Source: Pseudopedobacter saltans DSM 12145 (GTDB lineage: Bacteria; Bacteroidota; Bacteroidia; Sphingobacteriales; Sphingobacteriaceae). Taken from it: DNA of 64,000 nucleotides. Both the position numbers and the translations under genes were made by a program. Positions 44,893-53,716 of this stretch are shown one piece after another. The DNA lies in assembly GCF_000190735.1 (NCBI RefSeq), contig NC_015177.1, positions 496,001-560,000 of the forward strand, read 5' to 3'. How positions within the stretch are numbered: position 1 is the first letter of the stretch; every line of letters starts with the position of its first letter. The notes below the pieces were generated by a model. The model was not told where the DNA came from, did not search any database, and saw only the letters and a list, made by a program, of their open reading frames with translations.

Positions 44893-45109
44893 ATCTGCTT
44901 TGCCAATATGGTTTATTAATACGCCAATAAGTCTAATTGGTTTAAGAAATAAAAAGTGCTAATTGCATATTGAATTTCCTGAGTTTTTAGGAGATTGGGA
45001 TTATTAACTGTTAATTAACTGTCTGAATATAATTTGAGTTTCGAACTTCTCATTTCATATTTAGGCAGTTTCTTTTTTGAAGAAGGTATAATAAGTTGTT
45101 AACCAAAAT

Positions 45110-47575
45110 ATGCGAAAACTTTATTTTTTAGCTCTAACCTCTTTTTTAGCTGTTGCAAATGCCAATGCACAGCAGCATGATAAAACTTTAAAATTGTGGT
45201 ACGATGCACCGTCCAGAAACTGGAATGAGGCTCTGCCTATTGGCAATGGCCGTTTGGGTGCTATGGTATTTGGAAATCCTGATCGGGAGAAAATCCAGCT
45301 AAATGAAGAGACAGTTTGGTCTGGTGGACCTAATACTAATATTACAGCTGAGTCAGGGGCTGCTATTCCAAAGCTGAGACAGCTGATTTTTGAGGAGAAG
45401 TTTTTGGAAGCACAGGCTTTGGCTGATGTAGATATGTTTCCGAAGAAAAACAGCGGGATGATCTATCAGCCTGTAGGTGATTTATTAATTAACTTTCCGG
45501 GACATGCACAGGTTGAAAAATATTATAGGGACCTTAATATTGAAAAAGCAGTAACGACCGTTAGCTATCGTTTAAATGGTGTTAATTATAAAAGGGAGAC
45601 TTTCGCTTCTTTCCCAGATCAGGTTATTATTGTTCGTTTAACTGCTGATAAGCCAAATAAAATAACTTTTAATGCTTCTTTAACTTCGCCGCAGAATAGT
45701 GCACAGAAGATAGAAAACGGTAAATTGATTTTAACAGGGCTAACTGCGGATCATGAAGGAGAGAAGGGGCAGATCAAATTTGAGACTCAGGTTAAAACCA
45801 AAGTAAAAGGAGGAAAGGCGGAGCTGACAGGTAGTTTATGGAAGGTTACAAATGCCAATGAGGCGATTATTTATATTTCTATGGCTACCAATTTTGTCAA
45901 GTACAATGATATTTCCGGTAACCAACATGTAAAGGCGTCAAATTATTTAGATAAAGCATTTGTTAAGAATTATGACGATGCTCTAAAACAACATATTGCA
46001 TTCTATCAGCAATATTTTAACCGGGTAAAGTTTGATGTGGGCGTCAATGCTTCGGTGAATAAACCTACTGACAGAAGGATTTATGAATTCGCAAAAAGCT
46101 TTGATCCACATTTAGCAGCTTTATATTTTCAGTTTGGAAGGTATCTTTTGATTTGTAGCTCGCAACCGGGTAACCAACCGCCAACTTTACAGGGAATTTG
46201 GAATGATAGAATGGATGCGCCATGGGATAGTAAGTACACGATCAATATCAATACGGAAATGAACTATTGGCCAGCGGAAGTAACGAATTTATCTGAATTG
46301 CATCAACCTTTGTTTAATATGCTGGAAGATCTGGCTGTAACAGGACAAGCCACTGCTCAATCGATGTATGGTGCTAAAGGCTGGGTAACACACCATAATA
46401 CCGATTTGTGGCGGATTACCGGTCCTGTTGACAGACCTTATGCTGGACTTTGGCCAATGGGAGGGAATTGGCTAAGCCAGCATTTGTGGGATCATTACCA
46501 GTTTACCGGTAACAAAGACTTTTTGAAGAAATATTATCCTGTTTTAAAGGGTGCAAGTGATTTTTATCTGGATATTTTACAGGAGGAACCTAAGCACAAA
46601 TGGTTAGTGGTTTCTCCATCAAATTCCCCTGAAAACACTTATGTAGAAGGTAAGAGAGTATCTATTGCCGCAGGAACAACGATGGACAATCAGTTGCTTT
46701 TTGATCTGTTTAGTAAAACTGCTAAAGCTGCTGAGATTTTAGGTATAGATAAAGATTACAGTACGCTATTGAAACAAAAGATCAATAGGCTTGCACCTAT
46801 GCAAATTGGTAAATACAGCCAGTTGCAGGAATGGATGTACGATTGGGACAGACCGGATGACAAACACCGCCATGTTTCTCACCTATATGGCTTATATCCC
46901 AGCAATCAAATATCTCCATATAGTACTCCTGAGCTGTTTGATGCAGCCAGAACTTCGTTGATTTACAGAGGTGATCCGGCTACTGGTTGGTCTATGGGAT
47001 GGAAAGTCAATTTATGGGCCCGTTTTCTGGATGGAAATCATGCCTATAAATTAATTACCGATCAATTGAAGTTGGTTGGCGGAAGTATAGATAGTGTGAA
47101 CGTAAAAGGCGGTGGAACTTATCCGAATATGTTTGACGCTCATCCTCCTTTTCAAATTGATGGAAACTTTGGTTGTACTGCAGGAATAGCGGAGATGATT
47201 TTGCAATCACATGACGGTGCTATCCATATTTTACCTGCTTTGCCTGATATCTGGCCAACCGGTAAAATGACAGGTTTGGTAGCCAGAGGTGGTTTTGTGG
47301 TAGATGTTGTTTGGGAGAAATCTAAATTAAAGGAGCTGAAAGTTACTTCTCGTTTGGGAGGAAATTGCAGGTTGAGAATTAATGAGGATTTATTAGCTTC
47401 TACAGCTAATCTTAAAGCTGCATCGGGAAGCAATGCTAATGCTTTTTACGAGGTTCCTACGGTTAAGAAGCCAATAATTTCTCCTGAAGCTAAGTTAAAA
47501 CCGGTAGGTATTAAAGCCAGTAAGGAGTTTGATCTTTCTACCGAAGCCGGAAAGGAGTATGTTTTTAAGTTTTAG
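45110..47575 (+). CDS. GH95 alpha-L-fucosidase/galactosidase-type enzyme (copy 1)
   Basis: 821 residues. Signal peptide ends NANAQ. N-terminal GH95 beta domain (LWYDAPSRNWNEALPIGNGRLGAMVFG), then an (alpha/alpha)6 catalytic domain. By comparison with the bifidobacterial AfcA enzyme, the substrate-assisting asparagines are Asn379 and Asn381 (ININTEMNYW), the proton donor Glu574 (LQEWMYDW), and Asp684 lies in FQIDGNFG. It hydrolyses alpha-linked fucose or galactose, usually exo-acting in the periplasm or at the surface. About 290 bases after the lyase candidate. Confidence 0.92.
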   Translation: MRKLYFLALTSFLAVANANAQQHDKTLKLWYDAPSRNWNEALPIGNGRLGAMVFGNPDREKIQLNEETVWSGGPNTNITAESGAAIPKLRQLIFEEKFLEAQALADVDMFPKKNSGMIYQPVGDLLINFPGHAQVEKYYRDLNIEKAVTTVSYRLNGVNYKRETFASFPDQVIIVRLTADKPNKITFNASLTSPQNSAQKIENGKLILTGLTADHEGEKGQIKFETQVKTKVKGGKAELTGSLWKVTNANEAIIYISMATNFVKYNDISGNQHVKASNYLDKAFVKNYDDALKQHIAFYQQYFNRVKFDVGVNASVNKPTDRRIYEFAKSFDPHLAALYFQFGRYLLICSSQPGNQPPTLQGIWNDRMDAPWDSKYTININTEMNYWPAEVTNLSELHQPLFNMLEDLAVTGQATAQSMYGAKGWVTHHNTDLWRITGPVDRPYAGLWPMGGNWLSQHLWDHYQFTGNKDFLKKYYPVLKGASDFYLDILQEEPKHKWLVVSPSNSPENTYVEGKRVSIAAGTTMDNQLLFDLFSKTAKAAEILGIDKDYSTLLKQKINRLAPMQIGKYSQLQEWMYDWDRPDDKHRHVSHLYGLYPSNQISPYSTPELFDAARTSLIYRGDPATGWSMGWKVNLWARFLDGNHAYKLITDQLKLVGGSIDSVNVKGGGTYPNMFDAHPPFQIDGNFGCTAGIAEMILQSHDGAIHILPALPDIWPTGKMTGLVARGGFVVDVVWEKSKLKELKVTSRLGGNCRLRINEDLLASTANLKAASGSNANAFYEVPTVKKPIISPEAKLKPVGIKASKEFDLSTEAGKEYVFKF

Positions 47576-47631
47576 GTAGTTGGGGGCGAGTGAAGAAGAT
47601 CCGAGGTATTGAAATATACTGTTGATATGAA

Positions 47632-47697
47632 ATTGCTTCGATTTCTCGCAATGAGGTTCCTAATTTTTGTCATTGCAAGGAGGAACGACGAAGCAAT
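47632..47697. repeat. Dispersed-type hairpin repeat between the GH95 genes
   Basis: ATTGCTTCG (47632-47640) pairs with CGAAGCAAT (47689-47697), and an inner GCAATGA/TCATTGC pair extends the stem. The wording ATTGCAAGGAGGAACGACGAAGCAATC matches a hairpin repeat I recall from many bacterial intergenic regions; shown here in part only. Confidence 0.65.
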
Positions 47698-47775
47698 CTT
47701 ATTCAGGACTATGCAAATCACGAAATAATAATCGAACTCCGATTTATAAGGAGGATTCGAAACTTATATGATGAG

Positions 47776-47796
47776 ATGCTGAAACGAGTTCAGCAT
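47776..47796. repeat. Short hairpin repeat GCTGAA..TTCAGC
   Basis: ATGCTGAA (47776-47783), a 5-base loop and TTCAGCAT (47789-47796). Another common dispersed hairpin type; with the previous one it fills the gap between the two GH95 genes. Confidence 0.55.
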
Positions 47797-47872
47797 GACA
47801 GTATAGGGGAGAATCCACTTTGATCAATATTTTAGTACAAAATAGAGCCATTATTTAAGAGCCTAACTTTTA

Positions 47873-50485
47873 ATGATGATGAATAGATATATATACTTGT
47901 TGACACTTTTTGTGATAGCAAATCTTGCAGGATTTGCGCAAAGCAAATCAGATCCTAATTTAGTTTTATGGTATAAGGAACCTTCTAAGATTTGGGAAGA
48001 GGCTTTACCTATAGGTAATGGTTTTCAAGGAGCCATGGTCTTTGGTGGCGTTGGCAAAGAACGTTTTCAACTGAATAACGGAACTTTATGGTCTGGATTC
48101 CCTAATCCGGGAAATAATCCAAAAGGTCCAGCGGCTTTGCCTCAGGTAAGAAAAGCCATTGACGATGGGGATTATGCTAAAGCCGCTGAAATCTGGAAGA
48201 AGAATAATCAAGGGCCTTATTCTGCTAGATATTTAACCATGGCTGATCTTTATCTTGATTTTAATCATAAAGATAGCGATGTACAGGCTTATAAAAGATC
48301 TTTAGATTTAAATAGTGCTGTACACACGGTAACTTACAAAGTAGGCGGAGTAACTTATAAAAGGGAAACTTTAATGAGTAACCCAGACAAGGTGATGGCT
48401 ATTAGGCTAACTGCCGATAAGAAAAATGCCTTAAGTTTTACTACAGATTTAATCAGTAAGCTGAAATACAAAACCAATGCTGTAGGGCAAAATGCACTGA
48501 TTTTGAAAGGAAAAGCTCCTAAACATGTGGCACATAGACCAACAGAGCCAGAGCAAATTATTTACGATGAGAACGGAGAAGGGATGACTTTTGAAGTTCA
48601 TTTAAAAGTTTTGAACGAAGGTGGAACTGTTAAAACAGTAGGAAATAAAATTACTGTGCAAAACGCCAATGCAGTAACCATTTATTTATCCAGTGGAACA
48701 AGTTTTAACGGTTTTGACAAATCGCCAACTATTGCAGGTAAAAATCCGTCAATTGAGGCTTCGGCTAATCTGGCTGCTGCAGTTGGAAAAAAATATGATG
48801 TAATGAAGCAAGCCCATATTGCTGATTATAGTAAACTGTTTAACAGGGTGGTTTTGAAGTTAGGAAATCGTCCTGATTTGGCTAATCTTCCAACCAATAT
48901 CCGTTTGTCCAGACAGGGACAGAAAGGAAATGATCAGGAATTGCAGGTGTTGTATTTTCAGTTTGGTCGTTATTTAATGATATCCAGTTCAAGACCGGGT
49001 TCTCAGGCAACAAACTTACAGGGTTTGTGGAATGATCATGTGCAACCACCTTGGGGCAGTAATTATACCGTAAATATCAATACGGAAATGAACTATTGGT
49101 TGGCGGAGAATACTAATTTGTCTGAACTGCATTATCCATTATTTGATTTTCTGGAAAGGCTTGCCGTGAATGGAAAGGAAACAGCGAAAATCAACTATAA
49201 TATTAACAAGGGATGGGTATTGCATCATAATACCGATATCTGGGCAAAAACTTCACCAACGGGTGGTTATGACTGGGATCCGAAAGGTTCACCACGCTGG
49301 TCGGCATGGCCAATGGGCGGTGCCTGGTTAAGTACGCATTTGTACGATCATTATCTGTTTACGGGCGATAAAAGGTTTTTGAAGGAGAAAGCATATCCTT
49401 TAATGAAGGGCGCGGCCGAGTTTCTATTGGCATGGCTGGTACCTGACCAAAGCGGATATTTGATCACCAATCCATCAACTTCTCCGGAAAATACCTTTAC
49501 CATCAATAAGAAACAATATGAGATCAGTAAGGGGACAACCATGGATTTGGGGATTATGCTGGAGTTGTTTAATGCTTGTATTCAATCTGCTAAGGCTTTA
49601 GATACTGATGCTAATTTTGTAAAACAGTTGGAAGCAGCTAAGGCCAAGCTGTACCCATATCAAATCGGCAAATATGGACAATTGCAGGAGTGGTTTTTTG
49701 ATATAGACGATCCTAAAGATACACATAGACATATCTCGCATTTGTATGGTTTATATCCGGGAAACCAAATTACGTTAGAGACCACACCAGAACTGGCTGC
49801 AGCTGCTAAGCAGTCCCTTATTCATAGGGGAGATGTAAGTACCGGTTGGTCTATGGCATGGAAAATTAATTGGTGGGCGAGGTTACAGGATGGGAACCAT
49901 GCTTTAAAGATCTTAAAAGATGGCCTGACATTGATTGATCCTGCTAAAACAGCAGAAGGCGATGGTAAACATTCGGCAGGAGTAAACCAGCAACTGACCA
50001 ATGTACAAATGAGTGGCGGTGGTACATATCCGAATTTATTGGATGCCCATCCACCTTTCCAAATTGATGGGAATTTTGGTGCTACGGCAGGAATCATAGA
50101 AATGTTGTTGCAAAGCCATAATGGTGCCTTGCATTTGCTTCCTGCTCTTCCGGATGAATGGAAGGAGGGAGCTGTGAAAGGAATTAAGAGCAGAGGTAAT
50201 TTTACTGTTGATATGGAATGGAACCAGAATAAACTGGTTAAATCTGTTATTTTATCTAATGAAGGTGGTGTTTGTAGAGTGAAGTCTTTTTATCCAATTA
50301 AGGTGGTAGAAGTTAAAGGGGCAGAGGTAGAAGGGCAGAGTGCTAATCCATTATTACCTAGCGTACAAGGTTTAAAGTTTACCAATGTAACGAATGCTAA
50401 ACTGGTAGATGTGAAAATAGCAAAGACTTATGGAATAGAATTTAAGACAGAAAAGGGAAAACGTTATACCGTTGTTCCGCTATAA
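47873..50485 (+). CDS. GH95 alpha-L-fucosidase/galactosidase-type enzyme (copy 2)
   Basis: 870 residues; three adjacent ATG codons at 47873 leave the exact start open by two residues. Signal peptide ends FAQ. Same architecture as copy 1: LWYKEPSKIWEEALPIGNGFQGAMVFG, Asn401 and Asn403 (VNINTEMNYW), Glu606 (LQEWFFDID), Asp732 (FQIDGNFG). Compared with copy 1 it carries extra insertions (a longer beta domain and a KTAEGDGKHSAGVNQQ-type loop before NVQMSGGGTYPN), which hints at a different linkage or side-chain preference. Ends at a strong terminator. Confidence 0.92.
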   Translation: MMMNRYIYLLTLFVIANLAGFAQSKSDPNLVLWYKEPSKIWEEALPIGNGFQGAMVFGGVGKERFQLNNGTLWSGFPNPGNNPKGPAALPQVRKAIDDGDYAKAAEIWKKNNQGPYSARYLTMADLYLDFNHKDSDVQAYKRSLDLNSAVHTVTYKVGGVTYKRETLMSNPDKVMAIRLTADKKNALSFTTDLISKLKYKTNAVGQNALILKGKAPKHVAHRPTEPEQIIYDENGEGMTFEVHLKVLNEGGTVKTVGNKITVQNANAVTIYLSSGTSFNGFDKSPTIAGKNPSIEASANLAAAVGKKYDVMKQAHIADYSKLFNRVVLKLGNRPDLANLPTNIRLSRQGQKGNDQELQVLYFQFGRYLMISSSRPGSQATNLQGLWNDHVQPPWGSNYTVNINTEMNYWLAENTNLSELHYPLFDFLERLAVNGKETAKINYNINKGWVLHHNTDIWAKTSPTGGYDWDPKGSPRWSAWPMGGAWLSTHLYDHYLFTGDKRFLKEKAYPLMKGAAEFLLAWLVPDQSGYLITNPSTSPENTFTINKKQYEISKGTTMDLGIMLELFNACIQSAKALDTDANFVKQLEAAKAKLYPYQIGKYGQLQEWFFDIDDPKDTHRHISHLYGLYPGNQITLETTPELAAAAKQSLIHRGDVSTGWSMAWKINWWARLQDGNHALKILKDGLTLIDPAKTAEGDGKHSAGVNQQLTNVQMSGGGTYPNLLDAHPPFQIDGNFGATAGIIEMLLQSHNGALHLLPALPDEWKEGAVKGIKSRGNFTVDMEWNQNKLVKSVILSNEGGVCRVKSFYPIKVVEVKGAEVEGQSANPLLPSVQGLKFTNVTNAKLVDVKIAKTYGIEFKTEKGKRYTVVPL

Positions 50486-50524
50486 GATTTTCTCAATAAT
50501 TTGGTTTGAACCTTAGTGTGTGGT

Positions 50525-50554
50525 ACCCGGAGCTTGAATAGCTCTGGGTTTTTT
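50525..50554 (+). terminator. Terminator after GH95 copy 2
   Basis: The stem ACCCGGAGCT / AGCTCTGGGT has a 5-base loop and is followed by six Ts, 40 bases after the stop codon. Confidence 0.9.
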
Positions 50555-50645
50555 GTTATAAAGACAGGTTGGTATATCTGCAGATGTTTTTGGGGAATGT
50601 CTTTTCGTACCGGCTTAATATCACCTATATATAAGGAACACACCA

Positions 50646-50685
50646 GTACAAGGCGCTTACACCGAGCGGTACAAGGCGCTTACAC
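50646..50685. repeat. 17-bp direct repeat pair, 23-base period
   Basis: GTACAAGGCGCTTACAC occurs at 50646-50662 and again at 50669-50685 with a 6-base spacer CGAGCG. Confidence 0.8.
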
Positions 50686-50814
50686 TATAATTTTGGTTTC
50701 TTATAGAAACTTGTTGTATGGGACTCTGTTTAATTGCCCCTACCATTTTTCAAAAATCATAGAACAGGAGAGAAGTTTAGAAACAGGATTGATGCTCGAC
50801 GGCGTGGATGTCAA

Positions 50815-50848
50815 TACCGAACGGTATTTACTGTTTAACCGTTCGGTA
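50815..50848. repeat. 11-bp inverted repeat TACCGAACGGT / ACCGTTCGGTA
   Basis: Arms at 50815-50825 and 50838-50848 with a 12-base spacer. It could be a dimeric regulator's operator, a hairpin or a repeat end. Confidence 0.6.
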
Positions 50849-50918
50849 GAGAATTTTACCGATTTTTGAGATTATACTATAACGGTTAGTTCTTTATCAA
50901 AGCTTGCCGTAGGAGGCC

Positions 50919-51004
50919 CCTCTGGTTTCAGAGTTCGCTTGTGGCAGTCTCTGAAATCTTTAGTTTGAAAACAGAGGACTGTGTCCCTGCCTGCGGCTGG
51001 CAGG
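50919..51004. repeat. Nested hairpin cluster
   Basis: CCTCTG (50919-50924) pairs with CAGAGG (50972-50977); inside, TTTCAGAG (50926-50933) pairs with CTCTGAAA (50949-50956). Just after, CCTGCC (50986-50991) pairs with GGCAGG (50999-51004). Looks like a structured mobile or regulatory RNA element; identity unknown. Confidence 0.5.
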
Positions 51005-51107
51005 CGGTAAGTTGCAGTAGTATAGAATAAAGTGAAATACAAACATTTTGGACGGAGTCCTTGGTTTTTAAAAGGCATTTAAGTGATCTTTCAGAACACT
51101 TAAATGA

Positions 51108-51263
51108 GTGGGGTATTCGGAAGCAACCGCCTATGCAGTGTTAAAACTTTATGGCAATGCTGTTACTATTTTAAAAGCAGATAAAGGAAAAACAGATTTT
51201 TTACCCCTAGTATTAAATAGTAACAATCGGATAGATAAAAATAATTGGTCATCAAATCCTTAA
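51108..51263 (+). pseudogene. Possible gene fragment of 51 codons
   Basis: After a TGA, the frame from GTG 51108 reads VGYSEATAYAVLKLYGNAVT and continues ILKADKGKTDFLPLVLNSNN to a TAA at 51261. Composition is protein-like and codon use fits the neighbours, but it has no start ATG, no known family and lies in the repeat island. Probably the tail of a decayed gene. Confidence 0.3.
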
Positions 51264-51403
51264 TTTAAAAATAAAAACACAAAATAATTTTCTTTGGATA
51301 TTTATAGTTCTAATTGCTTCTTGCAATGTCACAAGAAAGACTACAGGTAGACTTACCTGTTTTTAAAGTCTTCGCAGATGGTTTAATTTATCGGGATGTG
51401 TCC

Positions 51404-51590
51404 GAGACAAATTCGAGACAAATTCGAGACAAATTCGACAAGGCGACGACTCTTCTTCGAGTGTTCTTCGACAAAACCATACATTTCTTCGAGTGTTCTT
51501 CGACAAAGCTTCGGCAAAACGCCATTTTCTTCGACACTTGTTCGACAAACCTTTGGCAAATGCCGAAGCACACCCGAACAATTCCCGAAG
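51404..51590. repeat. Short-repeat block rich in TTCGACA/TTCGAG
   Basis: Three tandem 11-bp GAGACAAATTC units (51404-51436) are followed by a 23-bp sequence, beginning TTCTTCGAGTGTTCTTCGAC, present twice (51453-51475 and 51485-51507, period 32). Related motifs, ATTTTCTTCGACACTTG and TTCGACAAACC, continue to about 51590. Few stops occur on either strand. Confidence 0.7.
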
Positions 51591-51839
51591 GAAAGTCGAA
51601 TCTGATATTCATCTATCCCGAGTCAATCTGGATTCAATTACCTTGTTCTATTTAGGCATGGCATGCGGCATATTTAGATTTTCTTCGATTCTTATGATTA
51701 GCTACGGTTTAAAGTTTGTCCTGTGGGAGCGATGATCGTTCTTTACATCATGTCAGAGGGTAAGGTAAGCAAGTAACGGAGCTAAAACATTCCTTTGGAA
51801 CTTCTTGTGCCTTGTTTGGGTGGGTTTACAACAACCAAT

Positions 51840-52496
51840 TTATTTAAACCCTTTTCCAAAAAAAGAGCTAATGTCAAAGATATAATCCTGAATATTACCG
51901 TCTTCCCTTTTTACCTGTAATATATCAAAAGGTTTACCTCCATAAAATTTTAGCGACTGTAAAATTACTTTGCAATTGACACAGTTATTTCGAACATACT
52001 CATACTCTTCACGAATGTTATTTACCTTAATTGCACTTTGATAGATATTATTATTGTCTGTTTTTGACTCGGGTGCGCGTGTGTCTGTAAATTCGTAACT
52101 ATCAACCTCCATCTCGAGAGATATTTTGATAGATTTAAATTTGATGTTATCGTCATCTAGTATGTGATATTCATATATATCGGTTTTTTTAGATTCATTG
52201 TGGTATTCATAAAATTTGTTCTTCTTGGTCCACCATTTACCTTCCTCTACCGATACCTGTTCATCTCCAAGATAATTGGTGGTGAAGGTTATTGTAAAAT
52301 TGCCATCATCATACCTTTTCATTTCCCATTTTCGGGAAACGTCCTTCATTTGCTGGTCTTTTTCGGAACCACTCCATGTACCGACTAATCGTTGGTCTAT
52401 TTTCTTACCTCCAGAAACTCTAATGTTTTGAGCTTTAGATATTATAGTTCCTAATAATGCTAAAAACAGGAATAGGAATTTTATTGGTTTATGCAT
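51840..52496 (-). CDS. Secreted hypothetical protein, lipocalin-like start
   Basis: 218 residues. Signal peptide ends SKAQ; IDQRLVGTWSGSEKDQQ resembles the opening strand of lipocalin-type domains. Strand-rich middle (FTITFTTNYLGDEQVSVEEGKWW), two Cys near the C-terminus (NNCVNCK). No family identified. It has no co-directional neighbours and borders the repeat island. Confidence 0.55.
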   Translation of the reverse strand: MHKPIKFLFLFLALLGTIISKAQNIRVSGGKKIDQRLVGTWSGSEKDQQMKDVSRKWEMKRYDDGNFTITFTTNYLGDEQVSVEEGKWWTKKNKFYEYHNESKKTDIYEYHILDDDNIKFKSIKISLEMEVDSYEFTDTRAPESKTDNNNIYQSAIKVNNIREEYEYVRNNCVNCKVILQSLKFYGGKPFDILQVKREDGNIQDYIFDISSFFGKGFK

Positions 52497-52754
52497 AATG
52501 CAAGATAAGTCTTTGTCTTTAAAAGTTTAAAACTCATTAGGAAATTATTGACTCTTCAGTATCTCTGATTTAAAGCAGGGAATTAGTGAAAATAGATGTT
52601 TACGATGCGTAATGTAATAAGTCCAAGTCAGGCTTAGGCTCGTGTCTTTAGCACTAATACTTGAGCTAGAGATGGCAAGTTCAATCTGCAGAAAAGGATA
52701 ATAAAGCCTTTTATGCAGTTATAATCTAATGAAGGTGAAATTGTATATTTGGTT
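52497..52754 (+). other. Intergenic region with a hairpin before the GDSL gene
   Basis: CTGCA-AAAAGG (52686-52697) pairs with CCTTTT-TGCAG (52707-52718), each arm with one bulge. It lies in the likely 5' leader of the GDSL gene, so it may be regulatory. The rest of the gap shows nothing recognisable. Confidence 0.45.
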
Positions 52755-53594
52755 ATGAAGAAGTCAATTATACTACCATATATCCTGTTTTTATGCTGCT
52801 TAATCTGTAGAGAAATAAAAGCACAAACGCCGAAAGTTGAGATAAAGCAGGAAGAGAAAACTCTTGAAAGTCAATGGAAGGGAAAGCATGTAGCTTTTCT
52901 TGGTGACTCTATGACGGACAAAAAGAGAGTAGGGACAAGCTACATTTACTGGGAATATTTAACGGAACTTCTGGGAATACAACCTTATGTTTATGGCATT
53001 AATGGAAACCAGTGGGATGGCATTTATAAGCAAGCCAATAAACTTTATGAAGAAGGAAAGGATAGTATAGATGCCATTTTGATTTTTGCCGGTACGAATG
53101 ATTATAATCGTGGTTTGCCATTGGGAACATTTTATACCGAGAGTGAAAAATCAACCAATCATAATGGTGAACAAGTAAAAAGGAAATATAGGGAAGCGAT
53201 TATGGATGGTGGAACTTTTTGCGGACGCATCAATATGGTGCTGTCTTTTCTGAAGGATCACTTTCCGAAACAACAGATTGTTATCCTGACGCCTATACAC
53301 CGCGGGTATGCAAAGTTTGGTGATAAAAATGTACAACCGGAAGAACGCTTTGCAAACGGGCAGGGGCTTTATATTGATGACTACGTAGCTGCTCTTAAGC
53401 AAGCTGGTTCTTATTGGTCTGTTCCGGTTATTGATCTTTTTTCTTTGTCCGGACTTTATCCACTTTCGGCTTCTCAGAGTGATTATTTTCATCATCCGCA
53501 AACGGATTTACTGCATCCTAATGCGAATGGAAATTACAGACTTGCAAAAACTATTCAATATCAATTATTGAGCTTGCCAGCTGGATTTAAGTAG
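52755..53594 (+). CDS. SGNH/GDSL hydrolase, secreted
   Basis: 279 residues from the ATG at 52755 (a TTG two codons upstream is less likely). Signal peptide (about 1-23, ends KAQ), then the SGNH blocks: FLGDSMTD (Ser52), Gly in YVYGINGNQWDG, GTNDYN, and DLLHPNANG (Asp251, His254). An esterase or acetylesterase that probably removes acyl groups from polysaccharides. It sits between the GH95 pair and a CocE/NonD hydrolase, so it likely belongs to the glycan-degradation set. Confidence 0.85.
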   Translation: MKKSIILPYILFLCCLICREIKAQTPKVEIKQEEKTLESQWKGKHVAFLGDSMTDKKRVGTSYIYWEYLTELLGIQPYVYGINGNQWDGIYKQANKLYEEGKDSIDAILIFAGTNDYNRGLPLGTFYTESEKSTNHNGEQVKRKYREAIMDGGTFCGRINMVLSFLKDHFPKQQIVILTPIHRGYAKFGDKNVQPEERFANGQGLYIDDYVAALKQAGSYWSVPVIDLFSLSGLYPLSASQSDYFHHPQTDLLHPNANGNYRLAKTIQYQLLSLPAGFK

Positions 53595-53716
53595 ATTTTG
53601 ATTTATTTAATTCGATATCTGAAGACAACCTAATTTGGGCAATCTGTTATTTCTGTTTCTTGCCTAAGCTATAAAAATGCAGCGAAAGAAATATCTTTAT
53701 GCTATAAATAAACACA

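Larger units (their letters stand above)
50555..51839. other. 1.3-kb gene-poor repeat island
   Basis: No convincing complete gene. Contents, each listed separately: a 17-bp direct repeat pair (50646), an 11-bp inverted repeat (50815), nested hairpins (50919-51004), a possible coding fragment (51108-51263) and a short-repeat block rich in TTCGACA/TTCGAG (51404-51590). Small open frames exist on both strands over the last block but look like by-products of the repeats. Confidence 0.65.

Noticed and set aside
50516-50869. 117-residue open frame after the second GH95 gene
   Set aside because: It starts inside the terminator region, spans two repeat pairs and has no domain-like composition.
50872-51078. 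68-residue minus-strand open frame
   Set aside because: Lies on the nested hairpin cluster; no support as a protein.
51404-51507. Possible CRISPR array
   Set aside because: Only two 23-bp copies, 9-base spacer, no cas genes; the pattern is a tandem repeat.
51314-51735. Several overlapping open frames of 60-113 residues on both strands
   Set aside because: They all follow from the stop-poor short repeats and show repeat-derived amino-acid patterns.
52749-52754. TTG start two codons before the GDSL gene ATG
   Set aside because: ATG at 52755 gives a normal signal peptide and is the stronger start.
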